A stretch of 64,000 bases of DNA from Prochlorococcus marinus subsp. marinus str. CCMP1375 (GCF_000007925.1 NC_005042.1:1364001-1428000), one strand, 5' to 3'. Positions 41,931 through 51,449 are shown, counted from the stretch's first letter. Numbers and translations: made by a program. The notes: generated from the sequence alone by a model not told the origin.

Positions 41931-43325
41931 GTGTTTTATCTGACTGAAAATAATTTCTCAGTAAATATTTTTGCCCAAACTCAAGGAGCTATTGAGAAAA
42001 CTGTAGAACTAATTAATAACCCTATCAACAGTTTTGCATGGGGTTGGCCAACAGTTACCCTCATTGCTCTCACTGGAATCGTCTTGATGGCGGGGCTCAA
42101 TTTCATGCCTCTGCTTCGGCTCCCTTATGGGTTTAAAACATTACTTAATAGCTCAGAAAAATTAAAAGGAGAGGGACAGATAAGTCCGTTCCAAGCCTTA
42201 ATGACATCACTGTCAGCAACGATTGGGACTGGCAATATTGCTGGTGTTGCTGCAGCAATAGCAGTGGGGGGGCCTGGCGCCATTTTTTGGATGTGGTTAA
42301 TAGCAATTTTTGGAATTGCTACCAAATATGCCGAAGGAGTTTTAGCTGTTCACTTTCGTGAAGTTGATTCGCTAGGAAACCACGTTGGTGGTCCTATGTA
42401 CTACATAAAAAATGGCCTAGGTAGCAGATGGGCTTGGTTAGGAGGATTATTTGCTCTTTTTGGAATGCTGGCAGGGTTTGGCATTGGTAATGGCGTCCAG
42501 TGCTTCGAAGTTTCAAGTGCTCTTGCATTAGCGGGAGTACCGAAGCTCCTTACAGGAATTGTTTTAGGGATCCTCGTTTTTTCTGTCATTGTTGGCGGTG
42601 TCCAACGTATTGCAAAAGCAGCCTCTGCAATAGTGCCCTCCATGGCACTTTTGTATGTGTTTGCTTGTTTGATAATTATCCTTAGTAATTTCTCGGATGT
42701 CCCATCAGCCTTTGCAACAATATTTTCAAATGCTTTTACGGGCAAAGCCGCTGCTAGTGGGACATTGACTCAAGTAATACTAATGGGCTTTAAAAGAGGC
42801 ATATTTTCAAATGAAGCAGGTTTAGGAAGTGCTCCAATAGCTCATGCATCTGCAAAAACTAATGATCCTGTCCAACAAGGGACCATTGCAATGCTTGGAA
42901 CATTTATTGACACCATTGTTATTTGCACAATGACTGCTTTAGTAATCATTACTACAGGTGCATATCAAACAGGAGAGTCTGGATCTGATCTTTCAATCAC
43001 TGCTTTTAATAGTGGAATTGCTGGAAGTGGATGGATTGTTCTTGTTGGTCTAGTTTTATTTGCATTCACTACTGTCCTTGGATGGAGCTTATATGGAGAA
43101 CGATGCACAGAGTATCTATTTGGAACTAAGGCAATCATGCCTTTCCGATTAGTCTGGGTCTCTGTTGTAGTTATTGGTTCTGTGGCTGGAGATAGAGGGA
43201 TTGTTTGGGCTGTTGCAGATACTTTAAATGGATTGATGGCTATCCCTAACTTGATAGCTCTTTTACTTCTCTCAAAAACAGTTTTCAAACTTACACGCAA
43301 TTATCGTTTCAATGATTCAGTTTAG
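41931..43325 (+). CDS. AGCS-family sodium/alanine (amino acid) symporter
   Basis: GTG start. The 464-residue protein has about eleven helices and AGCS signatures: MTSLSATIGTGNIAGVAAAI, GGPGAIFWMWLIAIFG, ATKYAEGVLAVHFRE, GGPMYYI, and FKRGIFSNEAGLGSAPIAHA. It imports alanine, glycine or glutamine with Na+. It stands alone between two minus-strand genes. Confidence 0.95.
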   Translation: MFYLTENNFSVNIFAQTQGAIEKTVELINNPINSFAWGWPTVTLIALTGIVLMAGLNFMPLLRLPYGFKTLLNSSEKLKGEGQISPFQALMTSLSATIGTGNIAGVAAAIAVGGPGAIFWMWLIAIFGIATKYAEGVLAVHFREVDSLGNHVGGPMYYIKNGLGSRWAWLGGLFALFGMLAGFGIGNGVQCFEVSSALALAGVPKLLTGIVLGILVFSVIVGGVQRIAKAASAIVPSMALLYVFACLIIILSNFSDVPSAFATIFSNAFTGKAAASGTLTQVILMGFKRGIFSNEAGLGSAPIAHASAKTNDPVQQGTIAMLGTFIDTIVICTMTALVIITTGAYQTGESGSDLSITAFNSGIAGSGWIVLVGLVLFAFTTVLGWSLYGERCTEYLFGTKAIMPFRLVWVSVVVIGSVAGDRGIVWAVADTLNGLMAIPNLIALLLLSKTVFKLTRNYRFNDSV

Positions 43326-43515
43326 GATTAATTATTTCTCTTCCTAGCCACGCTCATTTTTCCCATTTAAGACACACATGACGAGCATCAAATTTCTTGC
43401 TGGACTATGACAAAAATTAACCACTTTCTAATAAAAAGTGACCCTTCCGTTATACCAATGAGTTAAGGGAAAAGAAGAGATCCTGTACAAACCTTGTTTG
43501 AACTTTTCACCACAC

Positions 43516-44835
43516 TCATTCTTGGCTAGATAGAGGAACAGAATGAGTTCTTGAAATATTTGCTCCAACTGCATTGAGCTTTTCTGCGAAATCTTCATAA
43601 CCTCTATCGAGGTGCTCCAAACCTTGAATAACGCTTGTTCCATTTGCAGCAAGGCTTGCTAACACCATTGCAGCACAGGATCTTAAGTCCCCTCCTGTAA
43701 CAGACGTTGCCTTTAAATTGTTGCCACCAATAACAACAGCAGTATTGCCTTCTAGCACAATCGTTGCTCCCATTCTCTGTAATTCACCAACATGCTGCAT
43801 TCTGTTTTCAAAAACAGTTTCTTGAATTTTCGAGATCCCCTTGACCGTAGTCATCAGTGCCATAAAAGGAGCTTGTAAATCAGTCGGGAATCCTGGGAAT
43901 GGCCTTGTGGTGATATCTACTGCTTGAAGATTTTTTCTTGGAATTACGCTTAGAGTGTTACCTGAGTATTCGATTAAACAGCCACATTCTTGCAGCTTTA
44001 AAATCACAGCTTCTAAGTGTTCTGGAACAACAGGAGAGATAGTTAAAGGAGAACGTGTAATAGCTGCTGCGACAAGAAATGTCCCGGCCTCAATACGATC
44101 TGGCATGACAGTATAGCTACATCCCTTTAGACGATCAACTCCTTCAATAGTGATCTGAGAAGTTCCTGCACCTTGAATCTTGGCACCCATCTCGTTCAAC
44201 ATCGTTGCTAGATCTTGAATCTCAGGTTCTTCTGCTGTGTTCTCAAGAATTGTCGTCCCTTGAGACAAAGTCGCTGCCATCAAGATGGTTTCAGTGGCTC
44301 CAACGCTTTTGCAATTAAATCTGATTCGTGCACCGATTAATCGTTTTTGAGGACTAATCGCTTTTGCGACAACATAATCATTCTGAATTTCAACTCTTGC
44401 TCCTAAGGCTTTCAAAGCTTGAATATGCTCATCAATAGGTCTTGCTCCTATTCTGCAACCACCAGGCAATGGAATCTTAGCTTCCCCAAACCTCGCAAGG
44501 AGAGGGCCTATACAAAAGAAGCTTGCTCTAAGCGAATGAAAAGCTTCACAAGACAAATCCTTTGAAAAAAGGCTCAGTCCACTGGTCATTATCTCTAATT
44601 GATTCTTATTTCGTCTTAGCTCTACACCCATAGAGACTAATAACTTAGACATAACCTCAACATCTGTAAGAAGAGGAACATTAGAAAGAAAAACAGACCT
44701 ATCAGCAAGTAAAGCTGCAGCCATAAGGACCAAAGAAGAATTCTTTGCACCACTAACTCTTATATGACCAGATAATTTTTGACTTTCTAGAACTTGCAAG
44801 TACTTCCTAGAAAGAAAATCTTGATTGAGAGTCAA
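43516..44835 (-). CDS. murA: UDP-N-acetylglucosamine 1-carboxyvinyltransferase MurA
   Basis: Full-length (439 residues) EPSP synthase-like fold. Substrate-binding Lys lies in [20 protein letters not shown]; the catalytic loop [14 protein letters not shown] carries the Cys that attacks phosphoenolpyruvate. Other matches are [35 protein letters not shown], and [19 protein letters not shown]. It catalyses the first committed step of peptidoglycan synthesis in the cytoplasm. A Cys rather than Asp in the loop implies fosfomycin sensitivity by family knowledge. Confidence 0.97.
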   Translation of the reverse strand: MTLNQDFLSRKYLQVLESQKLSGHIRVSGAKNSSLVLMAAALLADRSVFLSNVPLLTDVEVMSKLLVSMGVELRRNKNQLEIMTSGLSLFSKDLSCEAFHSLRASFFCIGPLLARFGEAKIPLPGGCRIGARPIDEHIQALKALGARVEIQNDYVVAKAISPQKRLIGARIRFNCKSVGATETILMAATLSQGTTILENTAEEPEIQDLATMLNEMGAKIQGAGTSQITIEGVDRLKGCSYTVMPDRIEAGTFLVAAAITRSPLTISPVVPEHLEAVILKLQECGCLIEYSGNTLSVIPRKNLQAVDITTRPFPGFPTDLQAPFMALMTTVKGISKIQETVFENRMQHVGELQRMGATIVLEGNTAVVIGGNNLKATSVTGGDLRSCAAMVLASLAANGTSVIQGLEHLDRGYEDFAEKLNAVGANISRTHSVPLSSQE

Positions 44836-44873
44836 TTGATTCTAAGTATTAGTCATAGGCATACAAAGAAATG

Positions 44874-45140
44874 CTAAAAAGAATTTTCTTGATCCATTGC
44901 AGTGCAGTATCTTTTTTGAGAAGGCAGATCACCTTGTCCCCAACATTCGGCAACTAAAGATGTTGTGTTTCCATCACAAGCCTCTTGTCCCATAGTTTTT
45001 CTATAGCCAGAAGTTTCATTTAGATAAAGACCAATCCGATATGGAACATCACAATTATTTGGTAGCTCTGTTAAAGGTTGTTCAAAAAATGACAAAGGCG
45101 CAAAAATAGTGACCATTGCAATAAATAATTTGTGATGCAT
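44874..45140 (-). CDS. Small secreted Cys-containing protein, 88 aa
   Basis: A signal peptide-like start (MHHKLFIAMVTIFAPLSFFE) and four cysteines in the mature part (NNCDVP, EACDGN, AECWGQ, RYCTAM), suggesting two disulfides in the periplasm. It ends close to murA on the same strand and starts 2 nt after the stop of the 45143 gene, so these two form an operon. Confidence 0.65.
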   Translation of the reverse strand: MHHKLFIAMVTIFAPLSFFEQPLTELPNNCDVPYRIGLYLNETSGYRKTMGQEACDGNTTSLVAECWGQGDLPSQKRYCTAMDQENSF

Positions 45141-45142
45141 CT

Positions 45143-45478
45143 CTAAACCTGATCAGGTGTGAATAGATCAGACAACTTTTTAGGTGGAATCACCTCGCGT
45201 AATTGACTATGAACTTTTTCACAACGAGTATCTCTTCTTAAGCAAGGTTCATCACTTCTAACTTCAACTGAACATTCTCTTTTACTTTTGTCACTCCAGG
45301 AAATTAATACGTTTACCTTGGATTGGTAATTATCCCCGACGTTCTTGCACTCTGCAAAGATTTGAGCAGGGCTACTAAAGTCATTTGAAATATGCAATCC
45401 AGCATTCTCAAGCACAGAAGTGAAACTGCTAAACAAGCAATCACCCTCAACTTCACTTAGATATTGAAAGAAAGCCAT
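45143..45478 (-). CDS. Small Cys-rich protein, 111 aa
   Basis: I start at MAFFQYLSEVEGDCLFSSFT (45478); the frame extends to 45571 but the added residues are Arg-rich and unlike a protein start. Six or seven cysteines (GDCLF, AECKNV, RECSVE, EPCLRR, TRCEK). No signal peptide with this start. Unknown family. Upstream partner of the secreted 88-residue protein. Confidence 0.65.
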   Translation of the reverse strand: MAFFQYLSEVEGDCLFSSFTSVLENAGLHISNDFSSPAQIFAECKNVGDNYQSKVNVLISWSDKSKRECSVEVRSDEPCLRRDTRCEKVHSQLREVIPPKKLSDLFTPDQV

Positions 45479-45677
45479 AACTAATGCTAAGAACTCGCAA
45501 AAGATAGTGACCCCCATCACCGGTCTTCGCCAACGGCATAAGCAAGTAACGCCTAGCCGCCTACCCCTCAATGAGTAGACTCTCTACCCATAGCCTATCA
45601 CGTCAAGATAATACAAAGGAAGGTGTTTAATATTCTCTTAAGGCTTTTGCGAATTATTGTTTATTTAGTCTTCCGCA

Positions 45678-46265
45678 GTGCTGTTGGACGTACTAGTTGT
45701 CGAAGATGATTTCATCCTCTTGGATTTCTTATACCAAGAGCTATCTAATCAGATTAATTCTCTAGGAGGAATCGTCAGAAAGGCTTCTTCTCTTGATGAT
45801 GCACGTAAATTAATTTCCCAGAAAAGTCCTGATTGGATTCTTGTGGACCTACTTCTTCCCGATGGATCAGGTATTGAATTGGCGGAAGAGTTCATTCTAA
45901 ATAAACCCAACTCAAAAGTTTTAATACTGACTGCACAAGCCGATCAATATGTACTGCCTGCAACTCTTCTAAAAAACGTACATGCATTGATTAATAAGGC
46001 TGATGGTTTAGCACCTCTAAGGGAAGCAGTTTGGGAGATATTGAAAGAAGTTGATAGCACTTTCCCAGAATTAAATAGCCTTACTCCAAGACAAATGGAA
46101 TTTCTTCACCTTATTGGGAAAGGACTAGATACTGCGCAAATCGCCAAGAAGTTAGATGTTAGTTTTTCCACCGCTCAGACACATAGGCGACAAATTACTC
46201 GTAAATTAAAAATTAAGGGTTCGGCATTAGTAACCTTTGCAAAGACTCTTCCTAAATCCTTGTGA
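45678..46265 (+). CDS. NarL/LuxR-type response regulator
   Basis: GTG start. Receiver domain: acidic pocket VVEDD at residues 6-10, phospho-acceptor Asp in WILVDLLLPDGSG near residue 53, Lys in INKAD. The C-terminal LuxR helix-turn-helix starts at LTPRQMEFLHLIGKGLDTAQ and recognises DNA with VSFSTAQTHRRQI. It overlaps the sensor kinase gene by 4 nt (GTGA), so the pair is a co-translated two-component system. Confidence 0.93.
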   Translation: MLLDVLVVEDDFILLDFLYQELSNQINSLGGIVRKASSLDDARKLISQKSPDWILVDLLLPDGSGIELAEEFILNKPNSKVLILTAQADQYVLPATLLKNVHALINKADGLAPLREAVWEILKEVDSTFPELNSLTPRQMEFLHLIGKGLDTAQIAKKLDVSFSTAQTHRRQITRKLKIKGSALVTFAKTLPKSL

Positions 46266-47767
46266 GAAACTCTATTCTTCATAAAGAACGAAAGAAAGCA
46301 ATATCTTTTGTTGTTCTGAATATTTGTGCAATAGCATCCTATTTTCTTCTCGCAATTATTTCCAAAAAAGCATTTGCTTGGGAGTCACCAGCTATAACAC
46401 TTTGGCCAGCATCAGGATTAGCTAATGCATTAGCAGTTTCTTATGGATGGAATGTATTTCCTGGACTAGTAATTGGTAATTTACTTGGCACCTCTTTTGA
46501 TCCACAGACAGGTTTTTCTTTTCAAGCATTTATGCTCCCAGTAGCCTTTGCCGCTGGGGCTCAAGCAGCTTTGATCCGTTGGATATTAATACGCCACAAC
46601 ATTTTAGATGATAGTCTGACTCGTTTTTCGAAACTGCTCACTTTCCTTTTATGGATTGGTCCGTTAGGGAATTGGCCTGCCGCTACGACCTTCCTTTTAT
46701 ACAATTTGACTCATGCAGATAATTCAGTCCTTTTAAGTCAAGTATTTACAAGTTCATTCTTCTGGTGGAGTGGAGACTCCCTTGGCTCACTGATCATTTT
46801 CCCTTTACTTATATTGCTTTTGCCATTAAATCGTCCAATTTGGGAGGACCGAAAAATATATCTTCTAAGCCCACTCCTTGTTTTGATAGCTGTACTTGTT
46901 TCCGCAGCATTGATAGAACGAGCACTGCTAGAAAGAATTCAAATCACTCCTGCACTATTAGCACCTCTTCAAGATTTAAGACTTTTGTCAAATTCTGCTT
47001 GGACTCTCCTGGCTCTTGGAATGCTTGGCTTAATTTTGCAAATATCAGGCAAATCTCTTGAACAGGAAGGACTTATAACTCGTTCCCGTTTAGCTGCAGA
47101 TGCAGCAGGTGCTGTTATTCATGAAATTGGACAGCCATTAATTCGTTTACGATTACGGCTTGAAAGAATTGTTGCTTCCTTGGAGGAAAATACAGATGAA
47201 CCACTTGGGAATTCATCTTCTTGTTCAGAGCTGAAGAGTCAAGCGGAACAAAGCCTAAATGAATTAAATTCTGTAGTTTTAAATACTAGATCCATTCAAG
47301 ATTTAACCTTGGCAGGGATCCGGGATTCAAGTTCAGCAGATCTAAAAGATGCAATAGCGACATCAGCTACACAACTTCGACAAGAGTTAGATCGTTTAGA
47401 TCAAGACTTGAATATCTCAATAAGCAATCAATTACCTAATGTGAGCGCTGGACAAATTCAATTGCAAGCTGCTATTAGGAATCTCCTCTCTAATGCAAGT
47501 AAAGCTGCTGGCGAGAACGGTGTCATTCGTGTATCTGTTAGTTATTCCTCTAACTATGTTTACTGTGAAATTGAAGATTCAGGCATTGGGTTTAATCCTC
47601 TTAATATGCCTGATGGCAAGAAAAGGTTTAAGTCTCATTCAAATGGAATGGGGCTTGGCTTAATGATCGTTCAAAGAGTTGTAGACGATAATGGCGGAAG
47701 GATTCACTTTACGAATTCAGAAGAACTTAGGGGCGCAAAAGTAAAGATTTGGCTAAAACCAAGTTAA
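46262..47767 (+). CDS. MASE1-type sensor histidine kinase
   Basis: GTG start overlapping the regulator gene. Residues about 15-270 form eight or so membrane helices of the MASE1 sensor type (ITLWPASGLANALAVSYGWN, PGLVIGNLLG, FFWWSGDSLGSLIIFPLLIL). The dimerisation box has the phospho-His in AVIHEIGQPLIRLRLRL (about residue 284). ATP-binding parts are N-box LLSNASKAAG, G1 EDSGIGF and G2 SNGMGLGLMIV. The signal is unknown. It phosphorylates the upstream response regulator. Confidence 0.93.
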   Translation: MRNSILHKERKKAISFVVLNICAIASYFLLAIISKKAFAWESPAITLWPASGLANALAVSYGWNVFPGLVIGNLLGTSFDPQTGFSFQAFMLPVAFAAGAQAALIRWILIRHNILDDSLTRFSKLLTFLLWIGPLGNWPAATTFLLYNLTHADNSVLLSQVFTSSFFWWSGDSLGSLIIFPLLILLLPLNRPIWEDRKIYLLSPLLVLIAVLVSAALIERALLERIQITPALLAPLQDLRLLSNSAWTLLALGMLGLILQISGKSLEQEGLITRSRLAADAAGAVIHEIGQPLIRLRLRLERIVASLEENTDEPLGNSSSCSELKSQAEQSLNELNSVVLNTRSIQDLTLAGIRDSSSADLKDAIATSATQLRQELDRLDQDLNISISNQLPNVSAGQIQLQAAIRNLLSNASKAAGENGVIRVSVSYSSNYVYCEIEDSGIGFNPLNMPDGKKRFKSHSNGMGLGLMIVQRVVDDNGGRIHFTNSEELRGAKVKIWLKPS

Positions 47768-47812
47768 GATTAGTTCTGAAAAAAAGTTTGACAACTTAAG
47801 TCCTTATCTTCG

Positions 47813-48082
47813 ATGGATTCGTTTGGTTCTAATCATCCAGCAGTTGCAGGGAAAGGATGGGTTTGTTCAAAGAAGCCACTTTGGGAAAAAGGACTCTCAA
47901 CTTTAGGGAGTGCTAGTGTTCCCTCTACTACTAGCGAAAAATGTCCTCAGGTTGAACCTGAAGTTGGGAAAAACAATTCTTGTTTAAACGGACTTACTGC
48001 AGAAGAGATCTCTAAACATCCACTAGTCAATAGTCAAAGGCCAAACAGAGCCCCAGTGGATTGGGGCTCGAAGTTTAAATAA
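47813..48082 (+). CDS. EPEVG-NNSC-NGLT motif protein, 89 aa
   Basis: The protein starts MDSFGSNHPAVAGKGWVCSK and carries VEPEVGKNNSCLNGLT near residue 45. The 57155-57547 protein has PEVGRNNSCQNGLT, so a shared motif defines a family in this window. Its stop overlaps the ATG of the metallopeptidase by one base. Function unknown; no signal peptide. Confidence 0.65.
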   Translation: MDSFGSNHPAVAGKGWVCSKKPLWEKGLSTLGSASVPSTTSEKCPQVEPEVGKNNSCLNGLTAEEISKHPLVNSQRPNRAPVDWGSKFK

Positions 48083-49227
48083 TGAAACGCCTGCTGCTAC
48101 TCCTATCTTTGATGATTTGCTTGGATGCCTTAGATGCTGAAGAGCTAAACCAAGTAGCGCATAGAAAATGCAAATTAAGGAGTGGTAATGATTACGAAAA
48201 CTGCTACCGTTATTTTTCTCGGATTTATCCAACAAAAAATACCGATCCTATTTCTTCTAATAATAAACATCAACCTTTGATAGTTAATCTCAAGAATTTT
48301 GGTGATCCAAGTAGTGATATTGCCGACAAAGACTTTTTGAAACTTCATTTCAAATTGATGTATGCATACTGGCTTGAGCATGCGAGAAAGCGAGGTGCGA
48401 ATTTACCTCTCCCGACACTACGCTTAGACAATGGTTATCTTATGGGATGTGGTAAAAGACTAGTTTCTAAATCCCCCAACATTTATTGTCCTGATTCTAG
48501 TGAAATCACTCTTGATGTAAGGCCATTAATTAGAGGTTTTAGCGATAGACAAAGCCTTAACTTGAGTTATCTAAGTTTGGCAATTTTGTCTCATGAATTT
48601 GGGCATCATGTTAATCAACATATTGGTAGAGAAAAGTATCGTAGCAATGAAGAAAATGAAGCTGATTGGAGAGCTGGTAAGTACTTAGCATATGTAATCT
48701 CTAACAAGTTAATGCCTTTAGAAGGATTAACTAATGGTGCAAATCTCTTTTTTAGTGTTGGAGATTTTCATTTACATTCAGAGCATGGTAACCCAAAAGG
48801 TAGATTTAAGGCTTTCATGAATGGCTTCAATGATGAATCTATGGGTATAGGTAGTTTTGCTGGAGAATGGCTACAAGATACTAATGAGACCTTCTCCAAA
48901 AGAATTCATAAAAGCTACAGCATTAATACTGACATATTGTATTTTGATGTTTATAGATTTGAAATCGACAGGAGTAGGCAAATTGCTGGAAATATTTTTG
49001 CAGGTGTCATTGGCGTGCTGAACTGTTCACAAGGCAATAAGGAAGACTGTGCTCATTCACTACTTTATCAAGGGAAAGCCAAGCCTGAAGGTTGGTTCAG
49101 AAAGCAGAGAATGATCATTAACTGTCAAAGCAACACCTTTGATATTGAGGGCGACGAATTTAAGAGTCAATCAATAAATTCAGATGGAAAAGGGCAGGCT
49201 CAATACTTATCTCAAAGAGATTGCTAG
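48082..49227 (+). CDS. YpfJ-type neutral zinc metallopeptidase
   Basis: A signal peptide (MKRLLLLLSLMICLDALDAE) directs the 381-residue enzyme to the periplasm. Its core resembles the YpfJ family: MGCGKRL and NIYCPDSSEITLD precede the zinc site LSHEFGHHVNQHIG (His171-Glu172, His175), with the third ligand probably in ENEADWRAGKY. The C-terminal 120 residues are extra and contain three or four Cys (LNCSQG, EDCAHS, INCQSN). The natural substrate is unknown. Overlaps the preceding motif gene by 1 nt. Confidence 0.85.
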   Translation: MKRLLLLLSLMICLDALDAEELNQVAHRKCKLRSGNDYENCYRYFSRIYPTKNTDPISSNNKHQPLIVNLKNFGDPSSDIADKDFLKLHFKLMYAYWLEHARKRGANLPLPTLRLDNGYLMGCGKRLVSKSPNIYCPDSSEITLDVRPLIRGFSDRQSLNLSYLSLAILSHEFGHHVNQHIGREKYRSNEENEADWRAGKYLAYVISNKLMPLEGLTNGANLFFSVGDFHLHSEHGNPKGRFKAFMNGFNDESMGIGSFAGEWLQDTNETFSKRIHKSYSINTDILYFDVYRFEIDRSRQIAGNIFAGVIGVLNCSQGNKEDCAHSLLYQGKAKPEGWFRKQRMIINCQSNTFDIEGDEFKSQSINSDGKGQAQYLSQRDC

Positions 49228-49273
49228 AGATCTCCTTAGCTTATTTTCGCGCAATAGCTGAAAAAGATATTGA

Positions 49274-49287
49274 CTACTGGCTAATGA
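49274..49287. repeat. Dispersed CTACTGGCTAATGA element, copy b
   Basis: Intergenic copy between the metallopeptidase and the next gene. Confidence 0.65.
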
Positions 49288-49395
49288 GCAGTTAGAAGCT
49301 TTTGATAGCAATAGATCTTAGCGATCCCTGTAAATCTGTTTTAGCAAAATTGTAGCAAACCCTTTCTGCAGACTTAGTCAATAAAGTAGAACAAA

Positions 49396-49668
49396 TCATC
49401 CAAAGAAGAATTCAATCTCCTTTTGTTTTAACCCTTCCCAACCAGCTTCCACAAGCCGCTTATGCAGTGTGTCTTGATCGAAGTGTTTTGCTCCTGATCG
49501 AACAATTCGATTTCGCATTGATTTTTTAACTCCACTCCTTTTTCTGGCCCCTTCTTTATCCATAACTTCTCGGTAAAGATTGAGCATCTCTAAAGGAATT
49601 TTACTGCCATCGAGATCTAGGCCAACTTCAATAGCTTTATCAATTGCATCAGGTCCAGAAAAATCCAT
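49396..49668 (-). CDS. Hypothetical soluble protein, 90 aa
   Basis: MDFSGPDAIDKAIEVGLDLD opens a basic helical protein (KRSGVKKSMRNRIVRSGAKH) ending QKEIEFFFG. It resembles nothing I recognise. It starts 3 nt after the stop of the start-less ORF upstream. Confidence 0.65.
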   Translation of the reverse strand: MDFSGPDAIDKAIEVGLDLDGSKIPLEMLNLYREVMDKEGARKRSGVKKSMRNRIVRSGAKHFDQDTLHKRLVEAGWEGLKQKEIEFFFG

Positions 49669-49671
49669 TCT

Positions 49672-49845
49672 CTAAAGAAATCTATGATTAGATACTAAAG
49701 ATACATCAGCAGCTGAGCCCAAGGCTGTATCCAATGGGGCCATCAGAGCATCAAATCCTTTAGTAGTATAAGTTTCTTCTTGAATATCAGCTTGGCCGAA
49801 GTCTGCACGAACAAGGTCAAAACTCGGGCTGTCAAGAAATGCATT
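49672..49845 (-). pseudogene. Start-less upstream ORF, probable remnant
   Basis: Fifty-eight open codons read FLDSPSFDLVRADFGQADIQ and DALMAPLDTALGSAADVSLV, a convincing protein style, but no usable start codon exists before the TGA at 49846. It abuts the 49396 gene like an operon partner that has lost its 5' end. The opposite-strand frame 49780-49968 is considered a weaker alternative. Confidence 0.35.
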
Positions 49846-50018
49846 TCAATTCTCCACACAAGTCCATACAACGTCAAAATGTCTAACTGGCTTAATAACT
49901 TCGTTGAATATTTTTCTCCATCAGCTTCGCATTTAGTTAATGAATCAAAAGGGGCGGAGCTTATATGAGTAGATCTGAGTGCTTCGCCTTTTATAGGGGT
50001 TTAACCAGTGAAAGTTCC

Positions 50019-50102
50019 TCAATAGAGATAATAAGTTTCAGCGCTAGCAGCTGTTGGTATCGCTATAGCTGCGATTAAGGATAGTAAGAATCGTTTCCTA
50101 TT
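50019..50102 (-). pseudogene. Relic of a small secreted-protein gene
   Basis: KRFLLSLIAAIAIPTAASAE followed by TYYLY and a stop is an unmistakable signal peptide of the type found at 2361 and 58967, but the ATG is missing and the mature part is gone. The rest of 49969-50342 has no gene, only the dispersed element at 50247. Confidence 0.6.
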
Positions 50103-50246
50103 TCCTTTCGAGCAATTTTTGAAATCCTCTTCATTTCAAGGAAGAATAGAGAACCAAACTCGGGTAATTTTTAGATTTCATCGCCTCAAAAAAGCCTCAT
50201 ACCAGCAAAAATAGACACTTGAATCCCTTGCTATGAATGATATCTT

Positions 50247-50258
50247 CTACTGGCTAAT
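50247..50258. repeat. Dispersed CTACTGGCTAAT element, copy c
   Basis: Truncated copy, followed by AAAAG rather than GAAAAG. Confidence 0.55.
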
Positions 50259-50342
50259 AAAAGTAGACCTTTGAGTAAATCTCGGCAAATCGTCGAGTTC
50301 ACTCAAACATTCCCTCACTTATTTCTCTTTACTTTTAGTCAG

Positions 50343-50453
50343 TCATTGCTTCTTCCTTCTGACGAAGATGAAATAAGCAACGACTCCTATTAGAAGAACA
50401 AAATCAAGTGCGATATGCCAAGGCGGATATAGCTGATGAAATAATTCGAGCAT
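50343..50453 (-). CDS. Micro membrane protein, 36 aa
   Basis: MLELFHQLYPPWHIALDFVL followed by LIGVVAYFIF and a basic end (VRRKKQ). It abuts the stop of the DUF2905 gene by one base, so it is translated after it in an operon. Unknown role. Confidence 0.6.
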   Translation of the reverse strand: MLELFHQLYPPWHIALDFVLLIGVVAYFIFVRRKKQ

Positions 50454-50656
50454 TAGGAGGATCGGAACAAATTAAGCAGGATCGAAACAATCAAACTGAT
50501 AGCAATACAACTAATAACTGGAAAATAAAAGGTTGAATTCTCACCTTTCAAAGCTATGTCACCAGGCAATTGACCTATACCTACCTCCTTTAAGTAAGGA
50601 TAGAGAACACCTATGGCTGCAATTCCAAGTCCGAGTGTAATAAGTAGTTTTTGCAT
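50453..50656 (-). CDS. DUF2905-family membrane protein
   Basis: From ATG 50656 the 67-residue protein MQKLLITLGLGIAAIGVLYP has two helices around the conserved loop IGQLPGDIALKGENSTFYFP, the DUF2905 signature. The longer frame to 50689 adds a Lys/Glu-rich start unlike the family. Function unknown. Followed by the 36-residue micro-gene. Confidence 0.88.
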   Translation of the reverse strand: MQKLLITLGLGIAAIGVLYPYLKEVGIGQLPGDIALKGENSTFYFPVISCIAISLIVSILLNLFRSS

Positions 50657-50689
50657 TTCTTTTTCCTTCTCTTTATTTTTTCGAATCAA

Positions 50690-51310
50690 TCACAAAGCAT
50701 ATAATTGTTCTAAAAGCTTCTCACCTTCGTCACAGATAGTTTGCTGTGATGGAAAGTACTCATTAGCACAACTGCATTTGCCCTTCGGTTGATTATTGAT
50801 CCAATTGATCAATCCCGTTCTGATCGGGCAAGGGCATATTTTGCCTTTAGTTAATGAGTTCATTTCATCGCAAGTTAAGTCATCTCCACCCTTGATAAAC
50901 AGAGCCTCTTTCAACCTAAGGGTAATGATGTCATTCCACTGATCGAAACATTCGATGTGACCAATTAAATCATTCCATGCATCAATACTTGAATTATATT
51001 GCTGCCTTTTGGTCTCTTCTAGAAAGACACCTTTGATAAATGCATTACAATTTTCTGCTTCGCTAATTGTAAATGGAGTGATTTTTTGACCCGAAGAGAC
51101 CTGAGAACAACACTTTTCAAGAGAACTTATTTTTTGTTCAACTGCAAAAAGCCTAGCCTCTAGAGTTCGTTCAGAAATAGTGTTATTTAATTGATTAGTT
51201 ATAGCATCAGAAACAAGCTCTGTTAAGGTTCTGCGTTGCTTACTCGCTTCAGATTTCAGCTTTAACAATAAGTCAGGATTAATATTAATGTTTAACTGAG
51301 TTCTAAGCAT
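50690..51310 (-). CDS. RHH regulator with Cys-rich C-terminal domain, 206 aa
   Basis: RTQLNINPDLLLKLKSEA-type RHH fold at residues 3-42, a coiled coil (LEARLFAVEQKISSLEKCC) and a C-terminal domain related to that of the 30509 protein. About ten cysteines, clustered in KICPCPIRTG and KGKCSCANEYF, could bind zinc or an iron-sulfur cluster and sense redox or metals. Divergent from a short RHH gene, with CTAG iterons between. Confidence 0.8.
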   Translation of the reverse strand: MLRTQLNININPDLLLKLKSEASKQRRTLTELVSDAITNQLNNTISERTLEARLFAVEQKISSLEKCCSQVSSGQKITPFTISEAENCNAFIKGVFLEETKRQQYNSSIDAWNDLIGHIECFDQWNDIITLRLKEALFIKGGDDLTCDEMNSLTKGKICPCPIRTGLINWINNQPKGKCSCANEYFPSQQTICDEGEKLLEQLYAL

Positions 51311-51412
51311 GACTTTAAAATTAATCTCTGCAAAATGAACCTATTGCATCAATATAGAAAAACTAATCGGATTTAGGAACAAAATTTAGCTTTTTTGAGA
51401 TCTTGCCAACGT

Positions 51413-51449
51413 CTAGATAGGTCTAGACACGTCTAGAGGCTCTAGCTAG
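51413..51449. promoter_or_regulatory. CTAG iterons between divergent RHH genes
   Basis: GTCTAGA occurs at 51411, 51421 and 51431, exactly 10 bp apart, and further CTAGs at 51442 and 51446. Direct repeats on one helical face between two divergent RHH genes are what an RHH operator looks like. Confidence 0.65.

Noticed and set aside
49780-49968. Plus-strand ORF of 62 codons with a TTG start
   Set aside because: The opposite frame at 49672-49845 is more protein-like, and only the last 29 codons from ATG 49879 could be a small peptide.
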